From contig NZ_CP012266.1 in the NCBI RefSeq assembly GCF_001277235.1, forward strand, positions 558,001 to 622,000: 64,000 nucleotides of DNA, read 5' to 3'. How positions within the stretch are numbered: the first letter of the stretch is position 1; the number at the start of each line of letters is the position of its first letter. Under the pieces are notes generated by a model. That model did no database searches and was not told the DNA's origin. It saw only the letters and a list, made by a program, of their open reading frames with translations. The stretch is from Cronobacter dublinensis subsp. dublinensis LMG 23823. GTDB taxonomy: Bacteria > Pseudomonadota > Gammaproteobacteria > Enterobacterales > Enterobacteriaceae. Of the stretch, positions 53,436 to 62,324 are shown in pieces. Both the position numbers and the translations under genes were made by a program.

Positions 53436-53457
53436 CGGGAGGCGCGCCTCCCGTTTT
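53436..53457 (+). terminator. attenuator hairpin between ganE and ganF
   Basis: CGGGAGGCGCGCCTCCCG is an 18-bp perfect palindrome followed by TTTTC. Such stems after binding-protein genes lower permease expression relative to the binding protein. Confidence 0.65.
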
Positions 53458-53472
53458 CAGAAGGAGCCGTGT

Positions 53473-54780
53473 GTGATTATCAGTCCCAGCGAAAAGATGC
53501 CCGTAGCCCGAGGGGCCGGCCGACACGCCTGGTGCGCGCTGCTCTGCGCTCTGCTGCCGGGCGTGGGCCAGTTTTATAACCGTCAGTGGCTAAAAGGCGT
53601 CACCTTCCTGGTGCTGCTGGCAAGCTTCCTCGGGGTGTTTCACGATTTCCTGCGTGTCGGGCTGTGGGGGCTCTACACGCTGGGTGAAGAGGTGCCGCGC
53701 GATAACTCCATCTTCCTGCTGGCGGAGGGCATTCTGAGCCTGCTGGTGGTGTGCTTTGGAGTGACGGTCTATTACTTCTCGCTGCGCGATGCGTGGATCA
53801 ATGGCAAGCGCCGCGACGAGGGGCTGACGCTCAACAGCGTGCGTAAGCAGTATCAGCTGCTGCTCTCGGATGGCTTTCCGTATCTGATGATTGCGCCCGG
53901 CTTTATTCTGCTGGTGTTTCTGGTGGTGTTTCCGATCCTCTTTGGGTTTGCGATAGCCTTCACCAACTACAACCTCTACCACACGCCGCCCGCGAAGCTC
54001 GTGGACTGGGTGGGGCTTAAGAATTTCGTCAATATTTTCACGCTCTCCATCTGGCGCTCGACGTTCCTTGACGTGTTGCAATGGACGGTGGTGTGGACGC
54101 TACTCGCCACGACGTTCCAGTGCACGGTGGGGGTGCTGCTGGCGATTCTGGTGAACCAGAAAGATCTGCGCTTCAAGCCGCTTATCCGCACCATTTTCAT
54201 TCTGCCGTGGGCGGTGCCGGGTTTTGTCACCATTCTGGTGTTCGCCGGGATGTTTAACGACAGCTTCGGGGTGATTAACAACGCGATCCTGGCGTTTTTC
54301 AATATCGCGCCGAAACCCTGGATGACCGATCCGTTCTGGACTAAAACCGCGCTGATCATGATGCAGACCTGGCTCGGCTTCCCGTTTGTGTTCGCGATGA
54401 CCACCGGCGTGTTGCAGGCGATCCCGGATGATTTGTATGAGGCCGCGAAGATGGACGGCGCCAGCACCTGGACGCGCCTGCGCACCATTACGCTGCCGCT
54501 GGTGCTCTATGCGATTGCACCCATCATCATCACCCAGTACACGTTCAATTTTAACAACTTCAACATCATCTATCTGTTTAACAACGGCGGCCCTGCGGTG
54601 GCCGGCTCCAACGCGGGCGGCACCGATATTCTGGTCTCCTGGATCTACAAGCTGACGATGTCTTCGTCCCAGTACGCCATCGCCGCGACGATAACCATTC
54701 TGCTCTCCATCTTCGTGGTAGGGCTGGCGCTGTGGCAGTTCCGCGCCACGAAGTCGTTCAAAAATGACGAGACGGCATAA
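53473..54780 (+). CDS. ganF: ABC permease GanF (MalF type)
   Basis: A 435-residue permease. The MalF-like N-terminal extension starts with a helix pair (LLCALLPGVGQFYNRQWLKGVTFLVLLASFL). The coupling EAA loop EAAKMDGASTWTRLRTITLPL near residue 325 contacts GanK. The start is a GTG (53473, or 53471 out of frame) 6 bp after AAGGAG. ganG follows after 9 bp. Confidence 0.9.
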   Translation: MIISPSEKMPVARGAGRHAWCALLCALLPGVGQFYNRQWLKGVTFLVLLASFLGVFHDFLRVGLWGLYTLGEEVPRDNSIFLLAEGILSLLVVCFGVTVYYFSLRDAWINGKRRDEGLTLNSVRKQYQLLLSDGFPYLMIAPGFILLVFLVVFPILFGFAIAFTNYNLYHTPPAKLVDWVGLKNFVNIFTLSIWRSTFLDVLQWTVVWTLLATTFQCTVGVLLAILVNQKDLRFKPLIRTIFILPWAVPGFVTILVFAGMFNDSFGVINNAILAFFNIAPKPWMTDPFWTKTALIMMQTWLGFPFVFAMTTGVLQAIPDDLYEAAKMDGASTWTRLRTITLPLVLYAIAPIIITQYTFNFNNFNIIYLFNNGGPAVAGSNAGGTDILVSWIYKLTMSSSQYAIAATITILLSIFVVGLALWQFRATKSFKNDETA

Positions 54781-54789
54781 GGAGACGTC

Positions 54790-55641
54790 ATGGCCAAAAG
54801 ACAAAGCATGAAACAGGAAAAGTGGCTGCGGCTCTCGCTCTCGTGGCTGCTGATCCTGACGGTGAGCGTAATCATTATCTATCCGCTCATCTGGACGGTC
54901 GGCGCGTCGCTGAACGCCGGCAATAGCCTGCTCAGCAGCTCGATAATCCCGGAAAACCTGTCGTTCCAGCATTACGCCGATCTCTTCAACGGCCAGGTGA
55001 ATTACCTCACCTGGTACTGGAACTCGATGAAAATCAGCTTCATGACGATGGTACTGACGTTAATCAGCGTCAGCTTCACCGCCTACGCGTTCTCGCGCTT
55101 CCGCTTTAAAGGGCGTCAGAACGGGCTGATGCTGTTCCTGCTGTTGCAGATGATCCCGCAGTTCTCGGCGCTGATTGCCATTTTCGTGCTGTCGCAGCTG
55201 CTCGGGCTGATTAACAGCCACCTGGCGCTGGTGCTGATTTACGTTGCGGGCATGATCCCGATGAATACGTACCTGATGAAGGGCTATCTCGACGCTATCC
55301 CAAAAGATCTCGACGAGTCCGCGCGTATGGACGGTGCCAGCAACTTCCGCATTTTCATTGAGATCATCATGCCGCTCTCTAAACCCATCGTGGCGGTGGT
55401 GGCGCTGTTCTCTTTTACCGGGCCGCTCGGGGATTTCATTTTATCGAGCACTATTCTGCGCACGCCGGACAAATACACGCTGCCTATCGGGCTCTATAAC
55501 CTGGTCGCGCAGAAGATGGGCGCGAGCTACACCACCTACGCCGCGGGTGCGGTGCTGATTGCGGTACCCGTCGCCATTCTCTATCTGGCTTTACAGAAAT
55601 ACTTCGTCTCCGGCCTGACCTCCGGCAGTACCAAAGGATAA
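54790..55641 (+). CDS. ganG: ABC permease GanG (MalG type)
   Basis: A 283-residue permease with six membrane segments. The EAA-type loop is DESARMDGASNFRIFIEIIMPLSKP near residue 175, and it ends GLTSGSTKG, near the MalG end GLTAGGVKG. Pairs with GanF to form the inner-membrane channel. GGAGACG precedes the ATG, and ganA begins 4 bp after its stop. Confidence 0.92.
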   Translation: MAKRQSMKQEKWLRLSLSWLLILTVSVIIIYPLIWTVGASLNAGNSLLSSSIIPENLSFQHYADLFNGQVNYLTWYWNSMKISFMTMVLTLISVSFTAYAFSRFRFKGRQNGLMLFLLLQMIPQFSALIAIFVLSQLLGLINSHLALVLIYVAGMIPMNTYLMKGYLDAIPKDLDESARMDGASNFRIFIEIIMPLSKPIVAVVALFSFTGPLGDFILSSTILRTPDKYTLPIGLYNLVAQKMGASYTTYAAGAVLIAVPVAILYLALQKYFVSGLTSGSTKG

Positions 55642-55645
55642 TCTG

Positions 55646-56845
55646 ATGAAACTGTGTAAACCCGCACTGCTTGCCGTCTCGCTGGCCTGCTGCTTTTCCG
55701 CTTTCGCCGCCAGTACGACGCAGATAACGCCGAAACCGCTTTCTCTCCCGGCCGATTTCATTAAAGGCGCGGATATCTCCACGCTGCCGGAGCTGGAGCG
55801 CCAGGGCGCGAAGTTTTACGACGCGCACCATAAACAGCAGGACGCGCTGACTATCCTGCGTGAGAACGGCGTGAACTACGTGCGCCTGCGCCTGTGGGTC
55901 GACCCGAAAGACAGCGCGGGCGCGCCCTACGGCGGCGGCACCAACGATCTCGCCACCACGCTGGCGCTGGCAAAACGCGTAAAAGCGCAGGGCATGAAGC
56001 TGCTGCTCGATTTCCACTACAGCGATTTCTGGACTGACCCTGGCAAGCAGTTCAAACCGAAAGCCTGGGAAAACCAGAGTTACGACCAGCTGAAAACTAC
56101 GATCCATGACTACACCCGCGACACCATCGCTGAATTCAAAAAGGCGGGCGTGCTGCCGGATATGGTGCAGATCGGTAATGAAATTAACGGCGGCATCCTG
56201 TGGCCGGAGGGCAAAAGCTGGGGGCAGGGCGGCGGCGAGTTTGACCGTCTCGCGGGGCTGTTGAACGCGGCCATCAGCGGCCTGCGGGAAAATCTCACCC
56301 AGGGCGAGCAGGTAAAAATCATGCTGCATCTGGCCGAAGGCACCAAAAACGACACCTTCCGCTGGTGGTTTGATGAAATCACCAAACGCCAGGTGCCGTT
56401 CGATGTCATTGGGTTGTCGATGTACACCTACTGGAACGGCCCCATCAGCGCGCTTAAAGCCAATATGGACGACATCAGCAAGCGCTACGACAAAGATGTG
56501 ATCGTGGTGGAAGCTGCCTATGCGTACACGCTGGAGAATTGCGACAACGCCGAGAACAGCTTCCAGCAGAAAGAAGAAAAAGACGGCGGTTACCCGGCGA
56601 CGGTGCAGGGCCAGTACGACTACGTGCATGACCTGATGCAGAGCGTGGCGAATGTCGAAAACCATCGCGGCAAGGGCATCTTCTACTGGGAGCCCGCGTG
56701 GATTGCCGTTCCCGGCAACACCTGGGCGACGCCCGCGGGCATGAAGTATATCCACGACGAGTGGAAGACTGGCAACGCCCGCGAAAACCAGGCGTTTTTC
56801 GATTGCCACGGGCAGGTCCTGCCCTCGGTGAAAGTCTTTAATTAA
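55646..56845 (+). CDS. ganA: periplasmic endo-beta-1,4-galactanase GanA (GH53)
   Basis: A 399-residue GH53 enzyme with a signal peptide (MKLCKPALLAVSLACCFSAFA-AS). Acid/base Glu is in MVQIGNEINGGILWPEG near residue 179, and the nucleophile Glu in VIVVEAAYAYTLEN near 290. ADFIKGADISTLPELE opens the barrel and LLLDFHYSDFWTDPGKQ is the family hallmark. It cuts galactan from pectin side chains to galacto-oligosaccharides in the periplasm. Gene names here follow Dickeya; Bacillus uses ganA and ganB the other way round. Confidence 0.93.
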   Translation: MKLCKPALLAVSLACCFSAFAASTTQITPKPLSLPADFIKGADISTLPELERQGAKFYDAHHKQQDALTILRENGVNYVRLRLWVDPKDSAGAPYGGGTNDLATTLALAKRVKAQGMKLLLDFHYSDFWTDPGKQFKPKAWENQSYDQLKTTIHDYTRDTIAEFKKAGVLPDMVQIGNEINGGILWPEGKSWGQGGGEFDRLAGLLNAAISGLRENLTQGEQVKIMLHLAEGTKNDTFRWWFDEITKRQVPFDVIGLSMYTYWNGPISALKANMDDISKRYDKDVIVVEAAYAYTLENCDNAENSFQQKEEKDGGYPATVQGQYDYVHDLMQSVANVENHRGKGIFYWEPAWIAVPGNTWATPAGMKYIHDEWKTGNARENQAFFDCHGQVLPSVKVFN

Positions 56846-56880
56846 TCCTTTTTATTCCCTTTATACCCGGTTGTATTCAC

Positions 56881-56904
56881 CCGGCAGGCCCTGATGCCTG
56901 CCGG
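56881..56904. repeat. REP-like hairpin between ganA and ganB
   Basis: CCGGCAGGC, 6-nt loop, GCCTGCCGG, followed by ATG. It resembles the core of enterobacterial REP elements and probably protects the upstream mRNA. Confidence 0.55.
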
Positions 56905-56942
56905 ATGAAAGTGGACGGGTATGCGGTATCAGGAAGCTTACA

Positions 56943-59003
56943 ATGAACAAATTTGCGCCTTTAAGTCCGAAGGTCAGCGCCCTTTTGCACGGCGCGGACT
57001 ACAACCCGGAGCAGTGGGAGCACTATCCGGGCACCGTTGAGAGCGATATCGCCATGATGCAGCAGGCCAAATGCAACGTCATGTCGGTCGGTATTTTCAG
57101 CTGGGCGAAGCTTGAGCCCGAAGAGGGCGTGTTCCGCTTCGAGTGGCTCGATGAGATTATCGACAAGCTGTATCAGGGCGGCATTCACGTGTTTCTCGCG
57201 ACGCCGAGCGGCGCGCGCCCGGCCTGGATGTCGCAGAAATACCCCCAGGTGCTGCGCGTGGGGCGCGATCGCGTTCCGGCGCTGCACGGCGGGCGTCACA
57301 ATCACTGCATGAGCTCGCCGGTCTACCGCGAAAAAACCGCGACCATTAACCGTCTGCTGGCGGAGCGTTACGCGCACCACCCGGCGGTGCTCGGCTGGCA
57401 CATCTCTAATGAATATGGCGGCGAGTGTCATTGCGATTTATGTCAGGAGAATTTCCGCGGCTGGCTGAAAGCGCGCTACGGCACGCTCGATAAACTCAAC
57501 GAGGCCTGGTGGAGCACCTTCTGGAGCCACACGTTTACCGACTGGTCGCAGATTGAGTCCCCGGCGCCGCAGGGCGAAAACTCTATTCACGGCCTGAATC
57601 TGGACTGGCGGCGCTTCAACACCGCGCAGGTGACCGATTTCTGCCGTCACGAACTGGCCCCGCTGAAGGCGGTGAACCCGGAATTACCGGCGACCACTAA
57701 CTTCATGGAGTATTTCTACGATTACGACTACTGGCAGCTCGCGGAGCCGCTCGATTTTATCTCCTGGGACAGCTACCCGATGTGGCACCGCGAGAAAGAC
57801 GAAACCGAGCTTGCCTGCTACACGGCCATGTATCACGACCTGATGCGCACTTTAAAGCACGGCAAACCGTTTGTGCTGATGGAATCGACGCCGGGCACCA
57901 CCAACTGGCAGCCCACCAGCAAGCTGAAAAAGCCGGGGATGCATATTCTCTCCTCGCTCCAGGCGGTGGCGCACGGCGCGGATGCGGTGCAGTACTTCCA
58001 GTGGCGCAAGAGCCGCGGCTCGGTGGAGAAATTCCACGGCGCGGTGGTCGATCACGTCGGCCATATCGACACCCGCATCGGGCGCGAAGTGGCGCAGCTC
58101 GGCGATATCTTAAGCCAGCTCGACCCGGTGGTCGGCGCGCGGGTGGACGCGCAGGTGGCGGTGATTTTCGACTGGGAAAGCCGCTGGGCGATGGATGATG
58201 CGCAGGGCCCGCGTAACCTGGGGCTGGAGTATGAGAAGACCGTCGCCGAGCACTACCGGCCTTTCTGGGAGCAGGGGATCGCGGTCGATATCATCAACGC
58301 CGACGCCGATCTCAGCCGCTATAAACTGGTTATCGCGCCGATGCTCTACATGGTGCGCGAGGGCTTCGCACAGCGCGTCGAGGCGTTCGTCGAACAGGGC
58401 GGTCACTTCGTGACGACGTACTGGAGCGGCATCGTTAATGACACCGATCTCTGCCATCTGGGCGGGTTCCCCGGCCCGCTGCGTAAGCTGCTGGGCATCT
58501 GGGCGGAAGAGATTGACTGCCTCGCGGACGGCGAACGCAACCTCATTCAGGGGCTGGCGGGCAACGAAGCGGGGCTACAGGGGCCGTATCAGGTACGCCA
58601 TCTGTGCGATCTTATCCACACCGAAGGCGCGACGGCGCTCGCGACCTATCGCGACGACTTCTACGCCGGACGCGCGGCGGTGACCGTTAACGGGTTTGGC
58701 GCGGGCAAGGCGTGGTATGTCGCCTCGCGTAACGATCTCGCCTTCCAGCGTGATTTCTTCGCCAACATTATTAACGAGCTGGCGCTTGCGCGCGCGCTGG
58801 AGGCGGACTTCCCGCCAGGCGTCACGGCGCACGCCCGTCAGGATGGCGAATCGGCGTTTATCTTCGTTGAAAACTACACCGGCGCGCCGCAGTCGGTGCT
58901 GCTGCCGGAGGGCTGCGCGGATATGCTGACCGGCGATGCCGTCAGCGGCAAGCTGCCGCTCGCCCCGTGGGGGTGCCGCATTCTGCGCCGCCGCCTCGCC
59001 TGA
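56943..59003 (+). CDS. ganB: cytoplasmic beta-galactosidase / exo-galactanase GanB (GH42)
   Basis: A 686-residue GH42 enzyme without a signal peptide. The acid/base is in WHISNEYGGECHC near residue 157, and the cysteines of that segment with CDLC form the GH42 zinc site. The nucleophile is in VLMESTPGTTNWQ near 318. The central trimerisation domain and C-terminal beta domain are full length. It releases galactose from imported oligosaccharides. It follows ganA after about 95 bp with a REP-like stem and is closed by a strong terminator. Confidence 0.94.
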   Translation: MNKFAPLSPKVSALLHGADYNPEQWEHYPGTVESDIAMMQQAKCNVMSVGIFSWAKLEPEEGVFRFEWLDEIIDKLYQGGIHVFLATPSGARPAWMSQKYPQVLRVGRDRVPALHGGRHNHCMSSPVYREKTATINRLLAERYAHHPAVLGWHISNEYGGECHCDLCQENFRGWLKARYGTLDKLNEAWWSTFWSHTFTDWSQIESPAPQGENSIHGLNLDWRRFNTAQVTDFCRHELAPLKAVNPELPATTNFMEYFYDYDYWQLAEPLDFISWDSYPMWHREKDETELACYTAMYHDLMRTLKHGKPFVLMESTPGTTNWQPTSKLKKPGMHILSSLQAVAHGADAVQYFQWRKSRGSVEKFHGAVVDHVGHIDTRIGREVAQLGDILSQLDPVVGARVDAQVAVIFDWESRWAMDDAQGPRNLGLEYEKTVAEHYRPFWEQGIAVDIINADADLSRYKLVIAPMLYMVREGFAQRVEAFVEQGGHFVTTYWSGIVNDTDLCHLGGFPGPLRKLLGIWAEEIDCLADGERNLIQGLAGNEAGLQGPYQVRHLCDLIHTEGATALATYRDDFYAGRAAVTVNGFGAGKAWYVASRNDLAFQRDFFANIINELALARALEADFPPGVTAHARQDGESAFIFVENYTGAPQSVLLPEGCADMLTGDAVSGKLPLAPWGCRILRRRLA

Positions 59004-59015
59004 CCCTCTCCCTGC

Positions 59016-59045
59016 GCGCCCGTTCACCCGAACGGGCGCTTTTTT
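59016..59045 (+). terminator. intrinsic terminator after ganB
   Basis: GCGCCCGTT, loop CACCCG, AACGGGCGC, then six T. Confidence 0.88.
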
Positions 59046-59070
59046 ATTTCTGCCTGAACAAGGAGCCGCT

Positions 59071-59388
59071 ATGGTTAGCCTGAAATCGTTTCTCAACCAC
59101 GTTACCCGCCCGCAGCCCGCCAGCACGATTGCCCTAAGCGACGAGGAGCGTCAGCAAATCGCGCGCCTGGTGGCGGATTTCGGCGGGCAGGACAATATCG
59201 ACAGCGTCGATGCCTGCATGACGCGCCTGCGCGTGAAGGTGAAAGATTTAACCCGCGTTGATTCACAGGCCTTACAGGACGAAGGGGCGCTGGGCGTGAT
59301 TATTCTCGGTCAGGAAGTTCACGCGATTTTCGGCAAGCAGTCCGATGCGCTGCGCAAGCTGCTGGATGAGCGCTTTACGGGTAAGTAA
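59071..59388 (+). CDS. orphan PTS EIIB domain (glucose family)
   Basis: A 105-residue stand-alone EIIB domain. DACMTRLRVKVKDLTRVD carries the phospho-acceptor cysteine in the glucose-family setting, and GVIILGQEVHAIFGKQSDALRKLL is the usual end. I use the ATG at 59071 with AAGGAG upstream. No EIIC or EIIA is nearby, so it must borrow partners or act in regulation. It follows the ganB terminator and so may depend on read-through or a promoter of its own in about 25 bp. Confidence 0.88.
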   Translation: MVSLKSFLNHVTRPQPASTIALSDEERQQIARLVADFGGQDNIDSVDACMTRLRVKVKDLTRVDSQALQDEGALGVIILGQEVHAIFGKQSDALRKLLDERFTGK

Positions 59389-59426
59389 AAAAAAGCGGGA
59401 TAACCCTGCATAAGAGGTTATCCCGC
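59387..59426 (-). terminator. intrinsic terminator of ganL
   Basis: GCGGGATAACC, 10-nt loop, GGTTATCCCGC. Read leftward, eight T follow. It also overlaps the end of the EIIB gene. Confidence 0.75.
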
Positions 59427-59572
59427 AAAAGGCAACGAGGGTGCATCAGCGGCTTACGCCTTGATGGAGGTGCCACAGTTCTCAGAGATACAACGCTTGT
59501 CCTGCATGACTGCCGAAAGGCGACATAGCGACAGCGGTTTCGGGCCGCTGCCGCCTGCCTGGCGTCAGGGTA

Positions 59573-60841
59573 TTACCACCAGGCCTCGACCTGAACGCCG
59601 AAGTTCCAGGTATCGTCAGCCGTGCCGTCCTGCAACGATTTACCGTTCTGCGAGTCGTTCAGATAAGAGGCGAACACGCGCAGTTCCGGGCGCGACATGA
59701 AATCCGGGCCGTCGGCAAGACCCAGCGCGATGGTATATTTTTCGCCGCTCTGTTTGAAATCCGTGCCGTTGTTATAGGTGTCTTTCTGCCAGAAACCGCC
59801 CACTTCCCCGATGAGGCGCACGTACTGCGTAAACTGATACTGACCGCGGCCTACCAGCGAGAGCAGGCGGGATTTATCGGTCGTGGCGGTGATGTCATCC
59901 GCCGAGCCCCAGGTCAGGACATGGTTAAAAGAGAACTTGTCGGTGATCGGAATCAGGCCCGTGTTGATCACGCGATAGCCGCTGGCGTCGTTGACATAGT
60001 TCCACATGTCATACCAGCCGCCGCCCTGAGATACCATGTTCTGCGCGAGGCCTTTGTTGGCGTACTGCAACACGAGTTTGTTATAGCCGCCGAGCATGTC
60101 CTGGCTGATTTCGCCGGTCAGCATCACGCCATTGTCGGCTTCATACAGGCCGCCGTACTCTTTCTGTTTGTCGGTCGGGTTAGGCATGGCGTAATCAATG
60201 CCGAACTCTGTCCAGGCGCCCGCCCACGGTTTCCAGCCCGCGTAACGCAGGTCGAGATAGTTGATGTTGACGTCGTTATCGCCGTCCACGCGGTAGTCGA
60301 GATCGTTGGCGTCGCCGCGGATCCAGGCGAATGAGACCGCGCCCGGCCCGACGGTGTAGTTTTCAATGCCCGCGCCGGAGCCGGAGATGTTCCAGTATTT
60401 GGTATCGATGATGTGCAGATCGTGGCGCTGGTAGTAGCGTTTACCGCCCCAGATAACGGCGTTCGGATCGCCCGGGACAAGCCCTTTGATCTGCAGGTTT
60501 AACTGGCGCAGGCCGAACTGGGCATCGTCATTCAGCGTGGTTTCGCTGTCGTTGGAGCCGTCAGACACCATGCTGACCATGCTGTCGATATAGAAACTGA
60601 CTTCATCTTTTTTATAAACTTCAGAGCCCAGCTCCACTTCGCCGTAGGTGTCGGTTTCGTTGCCGAGACGCCCCAGCTTGTTTTTCTGCCACTCTTCCTG
60701 GCCGCCGTCCTGCGAGACGCCCACGCCGCCACGCAAATAGCCATGAAAATCAATAGGTACAGAGGATGAGGCTGCCATCAGGCAGGGTGAAGTCAGCGCG
60801 GCGGCTAACGCAACGGCCACTGTGCGTAGCGTAGTGTTCAT
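59573..60841 (-). CDS. ganL: LamB-type oligosaccharide porin GanL
   Basis: A 422-residue outer-membrane maltoporin-family protein. The signal peptide ends LMAASSS. Repeated aromatic-ended strands and GGKRYYQRHDLHIIDTKYWNISGSGAGIEN (a greasy-slide region) mark the family. The chain ends in an aromatic residue (VQVEAWW), needed for barrel assembly. It would let galactan fragments enter the periplasm for GanA and GanE. Divergent from ganR with shared operators between. Confidence 0.92.
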   Translation of the reverse strand: MNTTLRTVAVALAAALTSPCLMAASSSVPIDFHGYLRGGVGVSQDGGQEEWQKNKLGRLGNETDTYGEVELGSEVYKKDEVSFYIDSMVSMVSDGSNDSETTLNDDAQFGLRQLNLQIKGLVPGDPNAVIWGGKRYYQRHDLHIIDTKYWNISGSGAGIENYTVGPGAVSFAWIRGDANDLDYRVDGDNDVNINYLDLRYAGWKPWAGAWTEFGIDYAMPNPTDKQKEYGGLYEADNGVMLTGEISQDMLGGYNKLVLQYANKGLAQNMVSQGGGWYDMWNYVNDASGYRVINTGLIPITDKFSFNHVLTWGSADDITATTDKSRLLSLVGRGQYQFTQYVRLIGEVGGFWQKDTYNNGTDFKQSGEKYTIALGLADGPDFMSRPELRVFASYLNDSQNGKSLQDGTADDTWNFGVQVEAWW

Positions 60842-60861
60842 AGTAACCTCTTTTATTGTTT

Positions 60862-60880
60862 TGTATTACGTTCACATAAC
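60862..60880 (+). promoter_or_regulatory. putative GanR operator, copy 2 (ganL)
   Basis: TGTATTACGTTCACATAAC, 20 bp before the ganL start. It shares TGTATTACGT with 51871 and TACGTTCACA with the ganR copy. Confidence 0.6.
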
Positions 60881-60933
60881 CGCAGCCATAAAACGCCTTT
60901 ACGAAATATCAGGCAAATTTGATCTTGATTAAT

Positions 60934-60949
60934 TGTGACTCAGTGCAAA
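60934..60949 (+). promoter_or_regulatory. weak CRP-like site
   Basis: TGTGACTCAGTGCAAA. The left half is perfect and the right half poor. It lies between ganL and ganR. Confidence 0.35.
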
Positions 60950-60998
60950 TAAATTGGCCTGTTTTGTAACGAACGGTGATGTTTCTCACGAGTTTTAT

Positions 60999-61018
60999 GT
61001 ATTGTGAACGTAGTACTT
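60999..61018 (-). promoter_or_regulatory. putative GanR operator, copy 3 (ganR)
   Basis: Read leftward: AGTACTACGTTCACAATACA. It matches the ganL copy at GTAYTACGTTCACA and lies about 95 bp before the ganR start, so autoregulation is likely. Confidence 0.6.
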
Positions 61019-61113
61019 GATGTGGCGAAAGGATCACGACGATTTGTGCAGAAAAGGTATTTCCGGCTGGCCCCTGTTACAATCAGCCCAGCCTACGAAA
61101 AAGGAACCGGAAC

Positions 61114-62187
61114 ATGAAGTCTAAAAGCGCCACACTGGAAGACGTCGCCCGCCACGCGGGGGTTTCCTACCAGACGGTGTCTCGTGTACTGAATAAGTCG
61201 GCGAATGTCTCTGAAGCCACGCGCCGCAAGGTGGAAGAGGCGATCGCCCATTTGCGTTACGTGCCAAACCGGCTGGCGCAGCAGCTGGTCGGCAAGCAGA
61301 GTCTGACGCTTGGGCTGGTGACGACGTCGCTGGCCCTGCACGCGCCTTCACAGGTGGCGGCGGCGGTGAAACGTTACGCAAATCTGGATGGCTACCAGGT
61401 GTTGATCTCAATGATCGATGAGAACGTCAGCCAGGGAATTCAGGATTCCATCAACGAGCTCAAGTCCCAGCTGGTGGATAAGGTTATCATCAACGTGCCG
61501 CTGGAGACCCAGGAAGCCGAGAAGATAGCCGCTGAGAACGACGACATTCTGTGCCTGTTCCTGGACGTGGATCCGTACAGCTCGGTATTTAACGTCTCTT
61601 TTAATCCGGCTGACGGCACGCGCGCGAGCGTGAAGTATTTATACGACCTGGGGCATCGCGATATCGCGCTGCTGGCAGGCCCGGAGCGGTCGGTTTCCGC
61701 GCGGCTGCGCCTGAAAAGCTGGCTGGAGACGCTGGAGAGCTACGGCTTAAAGCCGGTCACGGTGCTGCACGGTAACTGGGATGCCCAGAGCGGCTATGCG
61801 GGCGCGCTGCAAATGCTGCGCGAGGCGCCGCATTTTACCGCCGTGCTGGTAGCAAACGACCAGATGGCGCTGGGCGTACTGAGCGCGTTCCATCAGCAGC
61901 AGCTCTCCATTCCGGGCCAGAAATCGGTGATTGGCTACGATGACACGTACGAAAGCTCGTTTTTCCATCCGGCGCTGACCACCGTGTCGCTCGATCTCGA
62001 CATGCAGGGCAAAGAGGCGGTGCGCCGGATGCTGGAGGCGAGCGAAAGCGACGCCTCGCGGCTTTCGTCCATCCTGCCTGCGCGGCTGGTTATCCGTCAC
62101 TCCACCGGGCCGCGCGCGGACGACACGCCGGATATGCGCAAAATCGCTGACGAGCTGCGGCTTATCGCCAGTCGTCTTAGCCAGTAA
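61114..62187 (+). CDS. ganR: LacI-family repressor GanR
   Basis: A 357-residue repressor. The N-terminal helix-turn-helix and hinge are ATLEDVARHAGVSYQTVSRVLNKSANVSEATRR and RYVPNRLAQQLVG. The periplasmic-binding-like ligand core follows (LILVTTSLALHAPSQ-type start; IGYDDTYESSFFHPALTTVSLDL near the end). It should release the gan promoters when galactose or galactobiose-like inducer binds. Three similar operator candidates lie at gan promoters. Confidence 0.92.
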   Translation: MKSKSATLEDVARHAGVSYQTVSRVLNKSANVSEATRRKVEEAIAHLRYVPNRLAQQLVGKQSLTLGLVTTSLALHAPSQVAAAVKRYANLDGYQVLISMIDENVSQGIQDSINELKSQLVDKVIINVPLETQEAEKIAAENDDILCLFLDVDPYSSVFNVSFNPADGTRASVKYLYDLGHRDIALLAGPERSVSARLRLKSWLETLESYGLKPVTVLHGNWDAQSGYAGALQMLREAPHFTAVLVANDQMALGVLSAFHQQQLSIPGQKSVIGYDDTYESSFFHPALTTVSLDLDMQGKEAVRRMLEASESDASRLSSILPARLVIRHSTGPRADDTPDMRKIADELRLIASRLSQ

Positions 62188-62269
62188 TCCTCCCGGCTGT
62201 TTGGGCCGTCTGCCGCGCGCGGCGGCCCGCGCCTTTCGCAATCCATGCCTTTTCCCCGCCCGTTTCTTG

Positions 62270-62289
62270 ATACTTACCCTGATAAGTAT
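62270..62289. promoter_or_regulatory. inverted repeat before the marR-type gene
   Basis: ATACTTA, 6 bp, TAAGTAT: perfect 7-bp arms, 35 bp before the ATG. The size suits a MarR-dimer operator. Confidence 0.65.
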
Positions 62290-62324
62290 TAATTTGCCCT
62301 CCCGCTGACTGAAGGGAGCCCCCG

